Assembly: GCF_000688295.1 (NCBI RefSeq)
Contig: NZ_JHZF01000011.1
Coordinates: forward strand, 1,024,288-1,088,287
Direction: 5' to 3'
Source: Pseudooceanicola nanhaiensis DSM 18065
GTDB lineage: Bacteria > Pseudomonadota > Alphaproteobacteria > Rhodobacterales > Rhodobacteraceae
Length of the DNA: 64,000 nt
Of this stretch, positions 14,965 through 24,841 are shown piece after piece. A program made the position numbers and the translations under genes. Each line of letters opens with the position of its first letter. The first letter of the stretch is position 1. The notes beneath the pieces were generated by a model. That model did no database searches and was not told where the DNA came from. It saw nothing but the letters and a program-made list of their open reading frames with translations.

Positions 14965-17248
14965 GTGCCTCTCGCTCTCTGTCACGGACGTCCTGACGCG
15001 GGCTCTCCGGCTTGAGGGGAAGCCGGATCACCGCGGCGGCGCCTCGGTGGCTGCACCCGGGAAATGCGGGCGCATCTTCGAGGGCCAGCGTTCCGCCGTG
15101 CTCCTCGATGATCTTCTTGACGATGGGCAGGCCGAGGCCGGTGCCCTTCTCGCGCGTGGTGACATAGGGTTCGAAGAGCCGCGCGCGGTCCTCCGGAAGC
15201 CCGATGCCGTTGTCCTCGATCCGGATCAGGGCGAAGGGATCGCCCGCCTCGGATGTCTCCCGTGCGCCGGTGACGTGGATCGCCGGGGCGTAGCCCTCGG
15301 GCGCGCCCTTCTCGCGCAGCGTCTCGGTCGCCTCGCCGGCGTTCTTGATGAGGTTGGTCAGCGCCTGCCCGATCATCGTCGCATCGACCTGCGCCGGCAG
15401 CGTCGCGGCGGTGACATCCGAGGTGATCGCGACCTCCGGCTGGCCGGATTGCTGCAGCAGCACCGCGTCGCGCAGAAGCTGGGCGATGTCCTCGTCCCGG
15501 CGGTCGGGTTCGGGCATGCGCGCGAATTTCGAGAATTCGTCGACGATCCGGCGCAGGTCGTTGGTCTGGCGCACGATCACCTCGGTCAGGCTCTCGAGGC
15601 TCTCGGCCTGCGCCTCGTCGAGGTGCCGGGTGAACTTGCGCTTGATGCGTTCGGCCGAGAGCTGGATGGGGGTGAGCGGGTTCTTGATCTCGTGTGCGAT
15701 CCGCCGCGCCACGTCGCCCCAGGCCGCCATCCGCTGCGCGGTGACCAGGTCGGTCACGTCGTCGAAGGCCACCACGTAGCCCTCGCGCCGGCCTTCCGCG
15801 TTGCGGCGGGTCGCCATGCGGACCAGCAGGTTCTCAACCCGGCCGTTGCGCGAGACCCTGATCTCTTCCTGCACCACCTGCTTCTCGGCGGCGCGGAGCT
15901 GGTCGAAGAGCTGGCCGAACTCGGGCACGGCCACGGCGATGGCGAGGTTCTGCTTCTCCTGGTCCCAGGCCAGCAGGCGTTCGGCCGAGCGGTTCACGAA
16001 GGTCACGCGGCCCTCGGCGTCGAGCCCCACGACCCCCGAGGTCACCGAGGACAGGACGGAATCGAACAGCCGCCGCCGGTTCTCGATCTGGCGGTTGTTC
16101 TCGAGCAGGGTCTCGCGCTGGCGTTTGAGCTGCCGGGTCATCTGGTTGAAGTAGCGCCCCAGCATGGCGATCTCGTCGTCGCCCTTCTCCTCGATCACCT
16201 GCACGTCCAGATCGCCCGAGCCGACCTGCTGGGCGGCCCCGGTCAGCCGGCCGACGGGGCGCGACAGGCGTTCGGCGAACCACAGCCCCAGCCAGATCGC
16301 GGCGAGCACGAGGATCATCGCGAAACCGAGGTAGAGCAGCCCGAATTCGAACAGCACCCTGCCCCGCTCGCTTTCGAGCTGCTGATAGAGCTGGACGGTC
16401 TGCTGGGTGTTGTCGAGCAGGCTCAGAAGCTCGCCATCGACCTCGCGCGAGACATAGAGCATCCGGTCGGCGAAGCGCCCGAGCGGCATCAGCGCGCGGA
16501 ATTCGTTGTTGTCCCAATCCTCGATCAGCGTGAAGCCGTCCGCCTTGGCCTCGGCGATCTCGGCATCGGTGGGGCGTTCGAAGTCGAAGAGGTAGGAGCG
16601 TTCGCCCCGCGCCCGGATCTCTCCGGTGCCGTCGATCACGTAGGCCTCGCGCAGGCCCCGCTGGATCTGGGTCTGGCCCAGGGTCAGGACCTGGCGCAAT
16701 TCGCCGTCGGACATGAAGACCGCCACGTCGCGCGCGCCCTCGATGTAGTTCGCCAGCGCGCGCGCGTCCTCCTCGAGGTCCTGCCGGTGCTCCTGCTCAT
16801 AGGCCCTTGCGGCCGAGAGCGAGGCGCCCACCACGTTGCGGACCCGGTCCGAGAACCAGCCCTCGAGCCCGACGTTGATGGTGAGCGCGGCGAAGATCGC
16901 GACCGTCACCGCGGGGATCAGCGCCATCAGGGCGAAGACGCCGGTCAGCCGCAGGTGGAGCCGGGATCCGGCCGAGCGCGCCCGCCGCGCGGCGATCATC
17001 TGTGCGACGCGCTGGAGCACCAGCGCCGCCACGACGAGGATGTAGACAAGATCGGCCAGCAGGACGAGGCGGAGCGCAAGCCCGGAGGCCCCCTGGTCCA
17101 GAGGGCCGAGCACAAGGTACGTGGCCACGGCCAGCACCGGCCCGAGGATCACCAGACCCAGGGTCGCCGCGTTCTGATACCGCCGCTGCCTGCGGAGACG
17201 GCTCAGCCGCTCCCAGCTCGATGTTCGTGCCCGGGTTGCCACAGGCAT
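14957..17248 (-). CDS. ntrY: Nitrogen regulation sensor histidine kinase NtrY
   Basis: This 763-residue membrane kinase has N-terminal transmembrane segments (about 30-100), a periplasmic region with an Asp/Glu-rich stretch, a further segment near 300-325, a HAMP domain (SRPVGRLTGAAQQVGSGDLD), a PAS domain (about 390-490), and a HisKA/HATPase core with phospho-acceptor H519 in [13 protein letters not shown] and ATP-binding motifs NLIKNAGEA and GTGLGLPIV. It is the partner of NtrX, whose start overlaps its stop. A 95-base gap with two hairpins separates it from ntrC, so it may have its own control. Confidence 0.95.
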   Translation of the reverse strand: MPVATRARTSSWERLSRLRRQRRYQNAATLGLVILGPVLAVATYLVLGPLDQGASGLALRLVLLADLVYILVVAALVLQRVAQMIAARRARSAGSRLHLRLTGVFALMALIPAVTVAIFAALTINVGLEGWFSDRVRNVVGASLSAARAYEQEHRQDLEEDARALANYIEGARDVAVFMSDGELRQVLTLGQTQIQRGLREAYVIDGTGEIRARGERSYLFDFERPTDAEIAEAKADGFTLIEDWDNNEFRALMPLGRFADRMLYVSREVDGELLSLLDNTQQTVQLYQQLESERGRVLFEFGLLYLGFAMILVLAAIWLGLWFAERLSRPVGRLTGAAQQVGSGDLDVQVIEEKGDDEIAMLGRYFNQMTRQLKRQRETLLENNRQIENRRRLFDSVLSSVTSGVVGLDAEGRVTFVNRSAERLLAWDQEKQNLAIAVAVPEFGQLFDQLRAAEKQVVQEEIRVSRNGRVENLLVRMATRRNAEGRREGYVVAFDDVTDLVTAQRMAAWGDVARRIAHEIKNPLTPIQLSAERIKRKFTRHLDEAQAESLESLTEVIVRQTNDLRRIVDEFSKFARMPEPDRRDEDIAQLLRDAVLLQQSGQPEVAITSDVTAATLPAQVDATMIGQALTNLIKNAGEATETLREKGAPEGYAPAIHVTGARETSEAGDPFALIRIEDNGIGLPEDRARLFEPYVTTREKGTGLGLPIVKKIIEEHGGTLALEDAPAFPGCSHRGAAAVIRLPLKPESPRQDVRDREREAHE

Positions 17249-17263
17249 CCCCCGCCTACATGC

Positions 17264-17321
17264 GTGATCTTTCGATCACCACCGCCATATATTGTGACTC
17301 GTCATGAGAGAGGACTCTCAT
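17264..17321 (-). promoter_or_regulatory. Hairpins in the ntrC-ntrY gap
   Basis: Two perfect hairpins lie here. 17304-17321 has 7-bp arms ATGAGAG/CTCTCAT, 23 bases after the ntrC stop. 17264-17279 has 6-bp arms GTGATC/GATCAC; on the minus (transcribed) strand its loop reads GAAA. An A+T-rich CACAATATATGG lies between them. The first could attenuate read-through from ntrC and the second structure the ntrY leader; both roles are inferred. Confidence 0.4.
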
Positions 17322-17343
17322 CGGCCACTGTTCTGTTGCGGTT

Positions 17344-18717
17344 TTACATCAATTTGCGGCGGCGTGTCACGCGAATATCAAGGTCGGTGATCTTTTTGCG
17401 CAGCGTATTCCGGTTGATCCCGAGCAGATCCGCGCATTTCGCCTGGTTTCCCCCGGTGGCGTCGAGCGCGATTTCTATAAGCGGCAGCTCCACTTCGCGG
17501 AGGATCCTCGCGTAGAGCCCCGGGGGTGGCAGCATGTTGCCGTGCAGGTCGAAATACCGCCGAAGGTGGCGCGCGACCGAGGCCGAGAGCTTCTCGGTGT
17601 CGCCTCCGCCCAGCACCGGCTCGGTCTCGGGCTGGTTGCCGAGCACCGCCTCGACTTCGGCGCGGGTGATCTCGTCGGCGCGCGCGGTGAGCACCAGCCG
17701 CCGGATCGCGTTCTCGAGCTGGCGGACGTTGCCGGGCCAGGAATAGGCGCGCATCATCTCGACCGCGTCATCGGCGAGGTAACGTTTCGGCAGCCCGTCG
17801 CGCTCGGCCCGTTGCAGGAAATGCTCGACCAGCAGCGGGATGTCGTCGACCCTTTCGCGCAGCGAGGGGACGTGGATCGTCGCGCCGCAGAGACGGTAAT
17901 AGAGGTCCTGCCGGACCTTGCCCTCTTCCATCGCGCGGTTCGGATCGGTCTGGCAGGTCGCCATGAAGCGCGGCAGCGTGTCGGTGGGGCCGTCCATCAT
18001 CCGCACGATCCGGGCCTGGATCTCGGGGTCGAGATCCGCGATCTCGTCGAAAAGCACGGTGCCGCCCTTGGCCCGCGCCAGCACCCGCGCCGGGCCTTCG
18101 AGGTCCTGCAGATCGGCCCCGGATGCGGTGACGAACGGCAGGTTGCGCCGGTCGGAGAAATCGTGGATCGCCCGCGCGATCAAGGATTTGCCGGTGCCGC
18201 TCTCGCCCGAGATCATCACCGTCAGGTCGGTGTTCATCACCCGCGCCACCAGCCGGTAGAGCGATTGCATGCCCGCCGTCCGCCCGACCAGCGGCAGCTC
18301 GTCCGGGCGCTCCACCTCGTCCGGCGCCGAGGACGGGCCCGAGGGCATCCGGCGCTTCTGTTCCAGCGCCTTCGCGGTGCGCTTCATCAGGTCCGGCAGA
18401 TCGAAGGGCTTGGGCAGGTAGTCGTAGGCCTCGGCCTCGGCCGCCTGGATCGCGGTCATGATCGTGTTTTGCGCCGAGATCACGATCACCGGCAGCCCGG
18501 GCCGGTCCTGCGCGATTTTCGGCAGCATTTCCAGGCCATTGCCGTCGGGCATCATGACGTCCGAGATGACCACGTCGCCCTTGCCCTCGCCGACCCATCT
18601 CATCAGCGTGGTCAGGGACGAGGTCGCATGCACCTTGCAGCCCGCGCGGGTCAGGGCCTGCGTCAGGACCGTGCGGATCGTGCGGTCGTCGTCCGCCACC
18701 AGAACGGTACCATCCAT
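17344..18717 (-). CDS. ntrC: Nitrogen regulation response regulator NtrC (GAFTGA-less)
   Basis: This 457-residue regulator has a receiver domain (D53 in [13 protein letters not shown]), an AAA+ domain (Walker [16 protein letters not shown], Walker [14 protein letters not shown]) and a Fis-type DNA-binding end ([21 protein letters not shown]). Between Walker A and B there is no GAFTGA loop ([12 protein letters not shown] instead). R. capsulatus NtrC also lacks this loop and activates sigma-70 promoters such as nifA and glnB rather than sigma-54 ones. AAGGAG lies upstream, and the ATG shares one base with the ntrB stop. Confidence 0.96.
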   Translation of the reverse strand: MDGTVLVADDDRTIRTVLTQALTRAGCKVHATSSLTTLMRWVGEGKGDVVISDVMMPDGNGLEMLPKIAQDRPGLPVIVISAQNTIMTAIQAAEAEAYDYLPKPFDLPDLMKRTAKALEQKRRMPSGPSSAPDEVERPDELPLVGRTAGMQSLYRLVARVMNTDLTVMISGESGTGKSLIARAIHDFSDRRNLPFVTASGADLQDLEGPARVLARAKGGTVLFDEIADLDPEIQARIVRMMDGPTDTLPRFMATCQTDPNRAMEEGKVRQDLYYRLCGATIHVPSLRERVDDIPLLVEHFLQRAERDGLPKRYLADDAVEMMRAYSWPGNVRQLENAIRRLVLTARADEITRAEVEAVLGNQPETEPVLGGGDTEKLSASVARHLRRYFDLHGNMLPPPGLYARILREVELPLIEIALDATGGNQAKCADLLGINRNTLRKKITDLDIRVTRRRKLM

Positions 18718-19805
18718 CAGCTGCTCTCCTTCTTGGTTTTCCTGGCGCGGGGGGCCATGGGCAGGGAAATGCGGAACACGGTGTGGCCGGGCACGGAATT
18801 GACCGAGATCCAGCCCTCGTGGTCCGAGATGATCTTGCTCACCAGCGCGAGGCCCAGCCCGGTGCCGTTCTCGCGCCCCGAGACGAAGGGGTCGAAGATC
18901 TGGTCCGCGATGTCGGGCGGCAGGCCGGGGCCGTCGTCGATGATCTCGATCTGGAGCGGCAGGGACCGCCCGCCGCCATCGGCGCGGCGCAGCCGGAAAC
19001 TGTGCTCGAAATAGGTATGGAGCCGAATGGTTCCGCCTTCCTTTCCAGCGGCTTGCGCGGCGTTCTTCAGAAGATTCAGCACCACCTGCAGAAGCTGGTC
19101 CGGATCGCCGATTGCCGCGGGCAGCGAGGGATCGTAATCCTCGATGATCTTCATGCTGGCCCCGAAGCCCAGGAGCGCGGAGCGCCGCGCCCGGTCCAGT
19201 ACGTCGTGGATGTTCACGGGCCGCAGGTCCGGCAGGGTCAGGTTGCCGAACTGCTCCACCTGTTCGAGCAGCTTCACCACGCGCCGCGTCTCGGCCACGA
19301 TCAGGTCGGTGAGCTCGCGGTCCTCGGCGTCGAGGCCCATGGACAGAAGCTGCGCGGCCCCGGTGATCCCGGCGAGCGGGTTCTTGATCTCGTGCGCCAG
19401 CATCTCGGCCATGCCGATGGCGGATTTCGCCGCCGACTTCACCGAATGGTCCTGCGTCATCCGCCCGGCCAGTTCGCGCGGGGAAATGAGGAAGAGCATG
19501 TAGCCCGGCCGGTCCGACAGCGGCGCGATCTGCAGGTTGCAATGCAGCGGCGCGCGCTCTCCGGTGCCGACGTCCACGTCGTTGACGAAGAGCGGCGAGG
19601 CGGTCTCGCGCGCGCGGTTGAAAGCGTCCTCGAGCGGGGAATTGATCATCACCCGTTCCCAGACGTTCTGGCCCCGGATCGACCGCGACGAGGTGTTGAG
19701 GAAGCCCTCGGCGGCGGGGTTGATCTCCTCGATCCGGTCCTCGGGGTCGAGCAGCAGCGCCGGCACCGGCAGCGAGGCCCAGATCGCGTTGTCTTCGAGG
19801 CTCAT
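18717..19805 (-). CDS. ntrB: Nitrogen regulation sensor kinase NtrB
   Basis: This 362-residue soluble kinase/phosphatase has an N-terminal PAS domain (about residues 8-115), phospho-acceptor H138 in [16 protein letters not shown], and an HATPase domain ([27 protein letters not shown]). It controls NtrC phosphorylation in response to PII proteins. The reading frame runs far upstream, but the start [15 protein letters not shown] at 19805 overlaps the dusB stop by four bases and fits the family length. Confidence 0.95.
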   Translation of the reverse strand: MSLEDNAIWASLPVPALLLDPEDRIEEINPAAEGFLNTSSRSIRGQNVWERVMINSPLEDAFNRARETASPLFVNDVDVGTGERAPLHCNLQIAPLSDRPGYMLFLISPRELAGRMTQDHSVKSAAKSAIGMAEMLAHEIKNPLAGITGAAQLLSMGLDAEDRELTDLIVAETRRVVKLLEQVEQFGNLTLPDLRPVNIHDVLDRARRSALLGFGASMKIIEDYDPSLPAAIGDPDQLLQVVLNLLKNAAQAAGKEGGTIRLHTYFEHSFRLRRADGGGRSLPLQIEIIDDGPGLPPDIADQIFDPFVSGRENGTGLGLALVSKIISDHEGWISVNSVPGHTVFRISLPMAPRARKTKKESS

Positions 19806-20791
19806 GCCGCCTGCCTCTCGGCACCGGCGGCACGGAGCGCGCGCGGCAGCAGGGAAAGGACCTCGGCCGGATCGGGGCTGCGCAGGATGCGCTGGCGCAG
19901 CTCCGGCGCGGTCCCGGTGCGGTCCATGTACCAGCCGAGGTGCTTGCGCGCGACGCGGGCGCCGAGGTCCTTGCCGTAGAAGGTGAGGATCGCCTCGTAA
20001 TGCGCGGAAACCATGTCGGAAAGCGAGTCGCCTTCCGGGATGCGCGGCGCCGGCGCGCCGAACAGCTCGTGCCCGATCAGGGCGGGCAGCCAGGGCTGGC
20101 CCTGCGCGCCGCGGCCGACCATGACGCCGTCCGCGCCCGAGAGCCGCAGCGCCTCGCGCGCCGCGGCGGGCGAGGTGATGTCGCCGTTGGCGATGACGGG
20201 GACCGAGACCGCCGCCTTCACCGCACCGATCGCCGCCCAATCGGCGCGGCCCTTGTAGAACTGGCAGCGCGTCCGGCCGTGGATCACGATCATCCGCACG
20301 CCCGCCGCCTCGGCCCGGCGCGCAATGTCGGGGGCGTTCAGGCAATCGTCGTCCCAGCCGAGCCGCATCTTCAGCGTGACGGGCACGTCCACCGCGGCCA
20401 CCACCGCCTCGATCAGCGAGAGCGCATGATCCGGCTCGCGCATCAGTGCAGAGCCCGACAGCCCGCCCACGACCTTCTTCGCCGGGCAGCCCATGTTGAT
20501 GTCGATCACCTGCGCGCCCTGGTCGGCGACCTGCCGCGCGGCCAGCGCCATCCATTGCGCGTCGCGCCCCGCGAGCTGCACCGAGGTCCGCGCCCGGCCG
20601 AGCCCCAGCTCGGCCTTCTCGCGCACGCCGGGCTTGCCCTGCACCATCTCCTGGCTCGCCACCATCTCGCTCACCACCAGCCCCGCGCCGAAGCCCGCGA
20701 CGAGGTCACGGAACGGGAGGTCGGTGATTCCGGCCATCGGGGCCAGCATCACGGGCGGGTCCAGCGTCAGGGGATCGGTGCCGGGGGTCAT
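19802..20791 (-). CDS. dusB: tRNA-dihydrouridine synthase B (NifR3)
   Basis: This 329-residue FMN enzyme reduces uridines in the tRNA D-loop. The motifs [27 protein letters not shown] (catalytic Cys) and [13 protein letters not shown], with [13 protein letters not shown], identify DusB. In Rhodobacter it was first named nifR3 because it heads the ntrBC operon, the same order as here. It is divergent from ispDF over a 187-base region. Confidence 0.96.
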   Translation of the reverse strand: MTPGTDPLTLDPPVMLAPMAGITDLPFRDLVAGFGAGLVVSEMVASQEMVQGKPGVREKAELGLGRARTSVQLAGRDAQWMALAARQVADQGAQVIDINMGCPAKKVVGGLSGSALMREPDHALSLIEAVVAAVDVPVTLKMRLGWDDDCLNAPDIARRAEAAGVRMIVIHGRTRCQFYKGRADWAAIGAVKAAVSVPVIANGDITSPAAAREALRLSGADGVMVGRGAQGQPWLPALIGHELFGAPAPRIPEGDSLSDMVSAHYEAILTFYGKDLGARVARKHLGWYMDRTGTAPELRQRILRSPDPAEVLSLLPRALRAAGAERQAA

Positions 20792-20978
20792 ATGCCTATT
20801 CCTTGTGCAATACTCACTGGCTAGCCCATGTTCCGACCATGCTCAATCTATCCTCCTACGGCAGAATCCCAACATCTGCATGTCCGCCCAAAATTTAGGC
20901 ATTAGGGCGGCCAAAATCAGGGCGATTGCCCTGCCCCGCCCGACCCCCTATGCAGGGCGCGACATGTCGGGGAGAGCG

Positions 20979-22139
20979 ATGCGGACAGCCGCCATCATCG
21001 TCGCCGCGGGGCGCGGCACGCGGGCCGGGGGCGGGTTGCCGAAGCAATGGCGCCCCCTCGCCGGGCGGCGCGTCGCGGACTGGACGCTCGCGGCCTTCGC
21101 GGCCGCCGGCATCGGGCGGATCGTGGTGGTGCTGCATCCCGATGACCGGGCGATTCCCCTGCCGGGCGGCGTGATCCGCGTGACGGGCGGCGCAACCCGC
21201 GACGCCTCGGTCCGGGCCGGGCTCGAGGCGCTGGCGGCCGAGGCGCCCGACGTGGTGCTGATCCACGACATCGCCCGCCCCTGCGTCACCCCCGCCCTGA
21301 TCGCCCGCGTCCTTTCCGCGCTCGACACGGCCGAGGCCGCGGCCCCCGGTCTGCCGGTCTCGGACGCGCTCTGGCAGGGGCGCGACGCCCGGGTGGCGGG
21401 CACGCAGGACCGCGCGGGCCTCTACCGCGCGCAGACCCCGCAGGGCTTCCGCTTCGGGAAGATCCTCGCCGCGCACCGCGCCCACCCCGGGGGCGCCGCG
21501 GATGATGTCGAGGTCGCCCGCGCCGCGGGGCTCGACGTCGCGATCGTTGCGGGCGACGAGGCCAACATCAAGATCACCACGCCCGGGGATTTCGCCCGGG
21601 CCGAGACTTTCCTGAGAGGACAGCCCGCCATGCAGCTTCCCGACATCCGGCTCGGCAACGGCTACGACGTGCACCGGTTCAAGGCGGGCGACCATGTCGT
21701 CCTCTGCGGCGTGCGGGTGCCGCATGACCGCGCGCTCGAGGGCCATTCGGATGCGGATGTCGGCATGCATGCCATCACCGACGCGATCTACGGCGCGCTG
21801 GCCGAGGGCGACATCGGGCGGCACTTCCCCCCGTCGGATCCGCAGTGGAAGGGTGCGGCGAGCGAGATCTTCCTCGCCCATGCCGGCGATCTGGCCCGCG
21901 GCCGCGGCTTCGCCATCGGCAATGTCGACTGCACGCTCGTCTGCGAGCGGCCCAAGGTCGGACCCCATGCCGCGGCGATGCAGGCCGAGATCGCGCGTAT
22001 CCTCAAGATCGATGCCGCGCGGGTTTCGGTGAAGGCCACCACCTCGGAGCGGCTCGGCTTCACCGGCCGGGAAGAGGGCATCGCGGCGCTGGCGACCGCC
22101 GCGCTGATCGGACAGCAGGGAGAGACACATGCGGGCTAG
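20979..22139 (+). CDS. ispDF: Bifunctional IspD/IspF (MEP cytidylyltransferase / MECDP synthase)
   Basis: This 386-residue fusion covers two non-consecutive steps of the MEP isoprenoid pathway. The N-terminal IspD half (about 1-215) has the nucleotide-binding [19 protein letters not shown] and the HDIARPCV motif. The IspF half (about 225-386) has [25 protein letters not shown] (zinc and substrate ligands) and [11 protein letters not shown]. There is no stop between them. The frame is open to 20493, but GGGGAGAGCG before the ATG at 20979 and the IspD start [13 protein letters not shown] fix the start; an ATG five codons earlier is possible. The upstream gap holds a 6-bp hairpin at 20884-20910. 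Confidence 0.96.
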   Translation: MRTAAIIVAAGRGTRAGGGLPKQWRPLAGRRVADWTLAAFAAAGIGRIVVVLHPDDRAIPLPGGVIRVTGGATRDASVRAGLEALAAEAPDVVLIHDIARPCVTPALIARVLSALDTAEAAAPGLPVSDALWQGRDARVAGTQDRAGLYRAQTPQGFRFGKILAAHRAHPGGAADDVEVARAAGLDVAIVAGDEANIKITTPGDFARAETFLRGQPAMQLPDIRLGNGYDVHRFKAGDHVVLCGVRVPHDRALEGHSDADVGMHAITDAIYGALAEGDIGRHFPPSDPQWKGAASEIFLAHAGDLARGRGFAIGNVDCTLVCERPKVGPHAAAMQAEIARILKIDAARVSVKATTSERLGFTGREEGIAALATAALIGQQGETHAG

Positions 22140-22629
22140 CCATCTGGTCGCAACATTCGGCGGCGTCGGGAACATCCCGACGGCCCCCGGCACATGGGGA
22201 TCGCTCGCGGCCCTGCCCGCGGCCTGGGTGCTGCATGCGGTCGGCGGGGCCTGGCTGGTGGTGATCGCCATCCCGGTCGCCTATCTTGCCGGCCTCTGGG
22301 CGACCCGGCAGGAGGCCGCGGCGACCGGCCTCCACGATCCGCAGCACGTGGTGATCGACGAGGTCGCCGGACAGTGGGTCGCGCTGCTGCCGGTCCTGAT
22401 CGGCGCGGATCACGCGGGCGTCGACGTGCTGGCCCTCTGGCCCGGCTGGATCGCGGCCTTCGTGGGCTTCCGGCTCTTCGACATCTGGAAACCCGGCCCC
22501 GTGGGCTGGGCGGACCGGCGCGACGACGCGGTCGGCGTGATGCTGGACGATATCGTCGCGGGCGTCATGGCGGCGCTGCTGGTGGTGGCCCTGGCCGCGG
22601 CCTATCACGGCTGGATCATGCAGGGATGA
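22129..22629 (+). CDS. pgpA: Phosphatidylglycerophosphatase A
   Basis: This 166-residue inner-membrane phosphatase removes phosphate from phosphatidylglycerophosphate to make phosphatidylglycerol. PgpA marks are [33 protein letters not shown] and [17 protein letters not shown] with [11 protein letters not shown], plus three to four hydrophobic segments. It overlaps the end of ispDF by 11 bases. Confidence 0.94.
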   Translation: MRASHLVATFGGVGNIPTAPGTWGSLAALPAAWVLHAVGGAWLVVIAIPVAYLAGLWATRQEAAATGLHDPQHVVIDEVAGQWVALLPVLIGADHAGVDVLALWPGWIAAFVGFRLFDIWKPGPVGWADRRDDAVGVMLDDIVAGVMAALLVVALAAAYHGWIMQG

Positions 22630-22633
22630 TCGT

Positions 22634-22670
22634 GGAAATGCGCCGCCCCCGTCCAGGAACGGCGCATTCC
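22634..22670. terminator. Hairpin between converging pgpA and the next gene
   Basis: An 8-bp perfect stem ATGCGCCG/CGGCGCAT is extended by GGA/TCC across a one-base bulge. It lies 5 bases after the pgpA stop and 6 bases after the opposite gene's stop. No long T-tract; probably a bidirectional terminator. Confidence 0.5.
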
Positions 22671-22675
22671 ATCAC

Positions 22676-23131
22676 TCAATAGGAATAATCGAGCTCGGTT
22701 TCCCTGATCGCCACGTTGCCGCTGGCCGCCTTGACGGCGGCACGCGGCGGTTCGGGGTCAGCCCCGATCCGGTCGATCAGCTGCGCACGGAACATCCGCC
22801 GCTGCGTTGCGGCCGCCAGGTCGCGATCGGAATCGCTCGCCGGTTCGTCCCGCCGGTCATAGGCGGTCCGGGCTTCGGTCGCACTCTGTCCCACGGGCGC
22901 AACACCCTGCGAGCCAGTGACCGCGGACGTGGAGGACGGCGCGGGCGTATCCCCGCCATATCCGTTCCCCGCCGCTGCGGCCTTCGCCGAGCCCTTGCCC
23001 GACGACGTTTCACCCGAAGCGGCACCGCCGCTCGTCCTTTCCGTGGAAGAAGACGAGGACCGCGCCTCTACGGGTGCCGTGGTGGGCTGAAGCAATGCGG
23101 AGACACTGCCCAGCCCGATGGATGAAAGCAT
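22676..23131 (-). CDS. Ser/Ala/Gly-rich hypothetical protein (151 aa)
   Basis: AAAGGAGAAGG precedes the ATG. The protein has three parts: a short N-terminus MLSSIGLGSVSALLQP without a clear signal peptide; a low-complexity Ser/Ala/Gly/Thr stretch (about 20-100) with runs of Ser; and a charged helical C-terminus (about 105-151, TQRRMFRAQLIDRIG to ETELDYSY). I do not recognise a family. Linker-like composition and an amphipathic tail would suit a secreted or flagellar accessory protein, but this is a guess. An inverted repeat lies just upstream. Confidence 0.6.
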   Translation of the reverse strand: MLSSIGLGSVSALLQPTTAPVEARSSSSSTERTSGGAASGETSSGKGSAKAAAAGNGYGGDTPAPSSTSAVTGSQGVAPVGQSATEARTAYDRRDEPASDSDRDLAAATQRRMFRAQLIDRIGADPEPPRAAVKAASGNVAIRETELDYSY

Positions 23132-23154
23132 ACGGCCTTCTCCTTTCGGTTTGG

Positions 23155-23168
23155 TGCATTCAAATGCA
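23155..23168. promoter_or_regulatory. Inverted repeat upstream of the 151-aa hypothetical gene
   Basis: Arms TGCATT and AATGCA are exact reverse complements with a two-base centre, 24 bases before the gene's ATG and just upstream of its ribosome-binding site. It could be a dimeric regulator operator. Confidence 0.35.
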
Positions 23169-23304
23169 ACAGTTTGATGAAACGCGGGAACGCGGTCGAA
23201 ATAAGGCCCGTGCGTGACGGTTGGTTGACGTCGACAATGGTGCACAACTTGCCCTTGTCGCCGCGTCAGCCTAGCCTGCGCCGAAGTTGAGGAGAGGTCG
23301 AAAA

Positions 23305-23790
23305 ATGGGCGAAACGGAACTGGCGCGCGCGGTGCTGGAGGCCTGCAAGGCGAAGGGTCTGCGACTCGCCACCGCGGAATCCTGCACCGGCGGCATGGTG
23401 GGCGCGGCCCTGACCGGGATCGCGGGATCCTCGGCCGTCGTGCTGGGCGGCGTGGTGGCCTATGCCAACAGCGCCAAGCGGGATCTGCTGGGGGTCGGCG
23501 CCGACACACTGATGGCGCATGGCGCGGTCAGCGAGGAGACCGCGCGCGAGATGGCCGAAGGCGCGCTGCGGGCGCTCGGGTCGGACCTCGCCGTCTCGAT
23601 CACCGGCATCGCGGGCCCGGGCGGCGCGGGCGACAAGCCCGAGGGCCGGGTCTGCTTCGCCATCGCCGGCACAGGAAGGGAGACGGACAGCGAGACGCGC
23701 GATTTCGGCGCCATCGGCCGGGCACAGGTCCGTGCCGCATCGCGGGACCGGGCGCTGGACCTGCTGCTGGCGGCGGCGGAGAAAGCCTAG
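23305..23790 (+). CDS. CinA C-terminal family protein (nicotinamide-nucleotide amidase)
   Basis: This 161-residue protein is the stand-alone CinA C-terminal/PncC type, which deamidates NMN to nicotinate mononucleotide in NAD recycling. Signatures are [38 protein letters not shown] and [26 protein letters not shown] lies upstream of the ATG at 23305; a start six codons earlier is less likely. Its stop overlaps the convergent RatA-like gene by four bases. Confidence 0.93.
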   Translation: MGETELARAVLEACKAKGLRLATAESCTGGMVGAALTGIAGSSAVVLGGVVAYANSAKRDLLGVGADTLMAHGAVSEETAREMAEGALRALGSDLAVSITGIAGPGGAGDKPEGRVCFAIAGTGRETDSETRDFGAIGRAQVRAASRDRALDLLLAAAEKA

Positions 23791-24230
23791 CCGTAAAGCG
23801 CGTGCGCGCGGTTCTCGAAGGCGCGCACGATGCGCTGCATCGCCTCGTTGAAGACGACGCCGATGATGCTCTGCAGCAGGGCGTTCCTGAATTCGAAATC
23901 GACGAAGAAATCGACCTCGCAGCCGCCCTCCACGTCGCGGAAGGCCCAGTTGGACTTCATGTACTTGAAGGGCCCGTCGATGTATTCCGTGTCGATCTTC
24001 TTCTGAGCGGGCCAGAGGGTGACGCGGCTGCCGAACTTCTCGCGGAAGACCTTGAACGAGATCACGAGGTCGGCCTCCATCACCTCGCCGCCGTCGATGG
24101 GGGTGGTGGACCGGACGCGGGCCGCGGCGCACCACGGCAGGAACTCCGGATAGGCGCCGACATCGGCCACGAGATCGTACATCTGATCTGCCGTGTAGGG
24201 CAGAACCCTGGTTTCCGAATGTGTCGGCAT
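23787..24230 (-). CDS. RatA/Coq10-like START-domain protein
   Basis: This 147-residue protein belongs to the polyketide cyclase/START family that holds RatA and ubiquinone-binding Coq10. The N-terminus has [23 protein letters not shown], and the end [21 protein letters not shown] is typical. The automatic label RatA toxin comes from E. coli; in alphaproteobacteria a quinone-chaperone role is at least as likely. No antitoxin gene is adjacent. Confidence 0.9.
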   Translation of the reverse strand: MPTHSETRVLPYTADQMYDLVADVGAYPEFLPWCAAARVRSTTPIDGGEVMEADLVISFKVFREKFGSRVTLWPAQKKIDTEYIDGPFKYMKSNWAFRDVEGGCEVDFFVDFEFRNALLQSIIGVVFNEAMQRIVRAFENRAHALYG

Positions 24231-24247
24231 GTCACTCCCGCTGCGGC

Positions 24248-24275
24248 TTGTTCCTGCGCCCCCATGTCGTAGAGT
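24248..24275 (+). promoter_or_regulatory. Candidate hpt promoter
   Basis: TTGTTC and TAGAGT are separated by 16 bases, with the hpt ATG 25 bases further on. It overlaps the start of the divergent RatA-like gene's upstream region. Confidence 0.45.
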
Positions 24276-24300
24276 GGCGCCGCGAGTTCAAGGGGATACA

Positions 24301-24840
24301 ATGTCAGAGCGTCCATATGTCATCGACGAGATGATCAGCGCCAAGTCCATCGCCGCCCGGGTCGAGGACCTGAGCCGCAAGATCAAGGACGAGTTCCCGA
24401 AGGGCGAGCGGATCGTGCTGGTCGGCCTGCTGCGGGGTTCGTTCATCTTCATCGCCGACCTCGTGCGCGAACTCGGCGACCGGGACGTGGAGGTCGATTT
24501 CCTCGAGGCGTCCTCCTACGGAAATTCGACGGAATCGAGCCGCGAGGTGCGCATCCTCAAGGATCTGCGCGGCGAGATCGAGGGCCGCAACGTGCTGGTG
24601 GTCGAGGACATCGTGGACACCGGCTACACGCTCAGCCACGTGATCCACCTGCTCTCCGCCCGCAAGCCCAAGAAGCTGAAGACCATCGCGCTGCTCGACA
24701 AGCCGACGCGCCGCGAGGTGGATTTCAAGGCCGACTGGATCGGCTTCGAGATCCCGGACGAATTCGTCGTCGGCTACGGGATCGACTACGCCCAGTGCAA
24801 CCGCAACCTGCCCTTCATCGGCAAGGTCCGTTTCATCTGA
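24301..24840 (+). CDS. hpt: Hypoxanthine phosphoribosyltransferase
   Basis: This 179-residue purine salvage enzyme makes IMP/GMP from hypoxanthine/guanine and PRPP. The PRPP loop [14 protein letters not shown] (about residues 100-113), the acidic catalytic pair within it, [14 protein letters not shown], and the C-terminal [19 protein letters not shown] fit Hpt. AAGGGG lies 7 bases before the ATG at 24301; the frame opens earlier at 24229, inside the divergent promoter region. Confidence 0.96.
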   Translation: MSERPYVIDEMISAKSIAARVEDLSRKIKDEFPKGERIVLVGLLRGSFIFIADLVRELGDRDVEVDFLEASSYGNSTESSREVRILKDLRGEIEGRNVLVVEDIVDTGYTLSHVIHLLSARKPKKLKTIALLDKPTRREVDFKADWIGFEIPDEFVVGYGIDYAQCNRNLPFIGKVRFI

Positions 24841-24841
24841 G

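Noticed and set aside
14723-17515. A 930-codon plus-strand reading frame opposite ntrY and ntrX
   Set aside because: It is antisense to ntrY, whose kinase domains are complete; no independent evidence.
20493-20978. N-terminal extension of IspDF
   Set aside because: It runs antisense into dusB and through the promoter region; the IspD family start and ribosome-binding site place the start at 20979.
23787-24230. RatA toxin of a toxin-antitoxin pair
   Set aside because: No antitoxin gene is adjacent and the START/Coq10 fold is better explained as a quinone-binding housekeeping protein.
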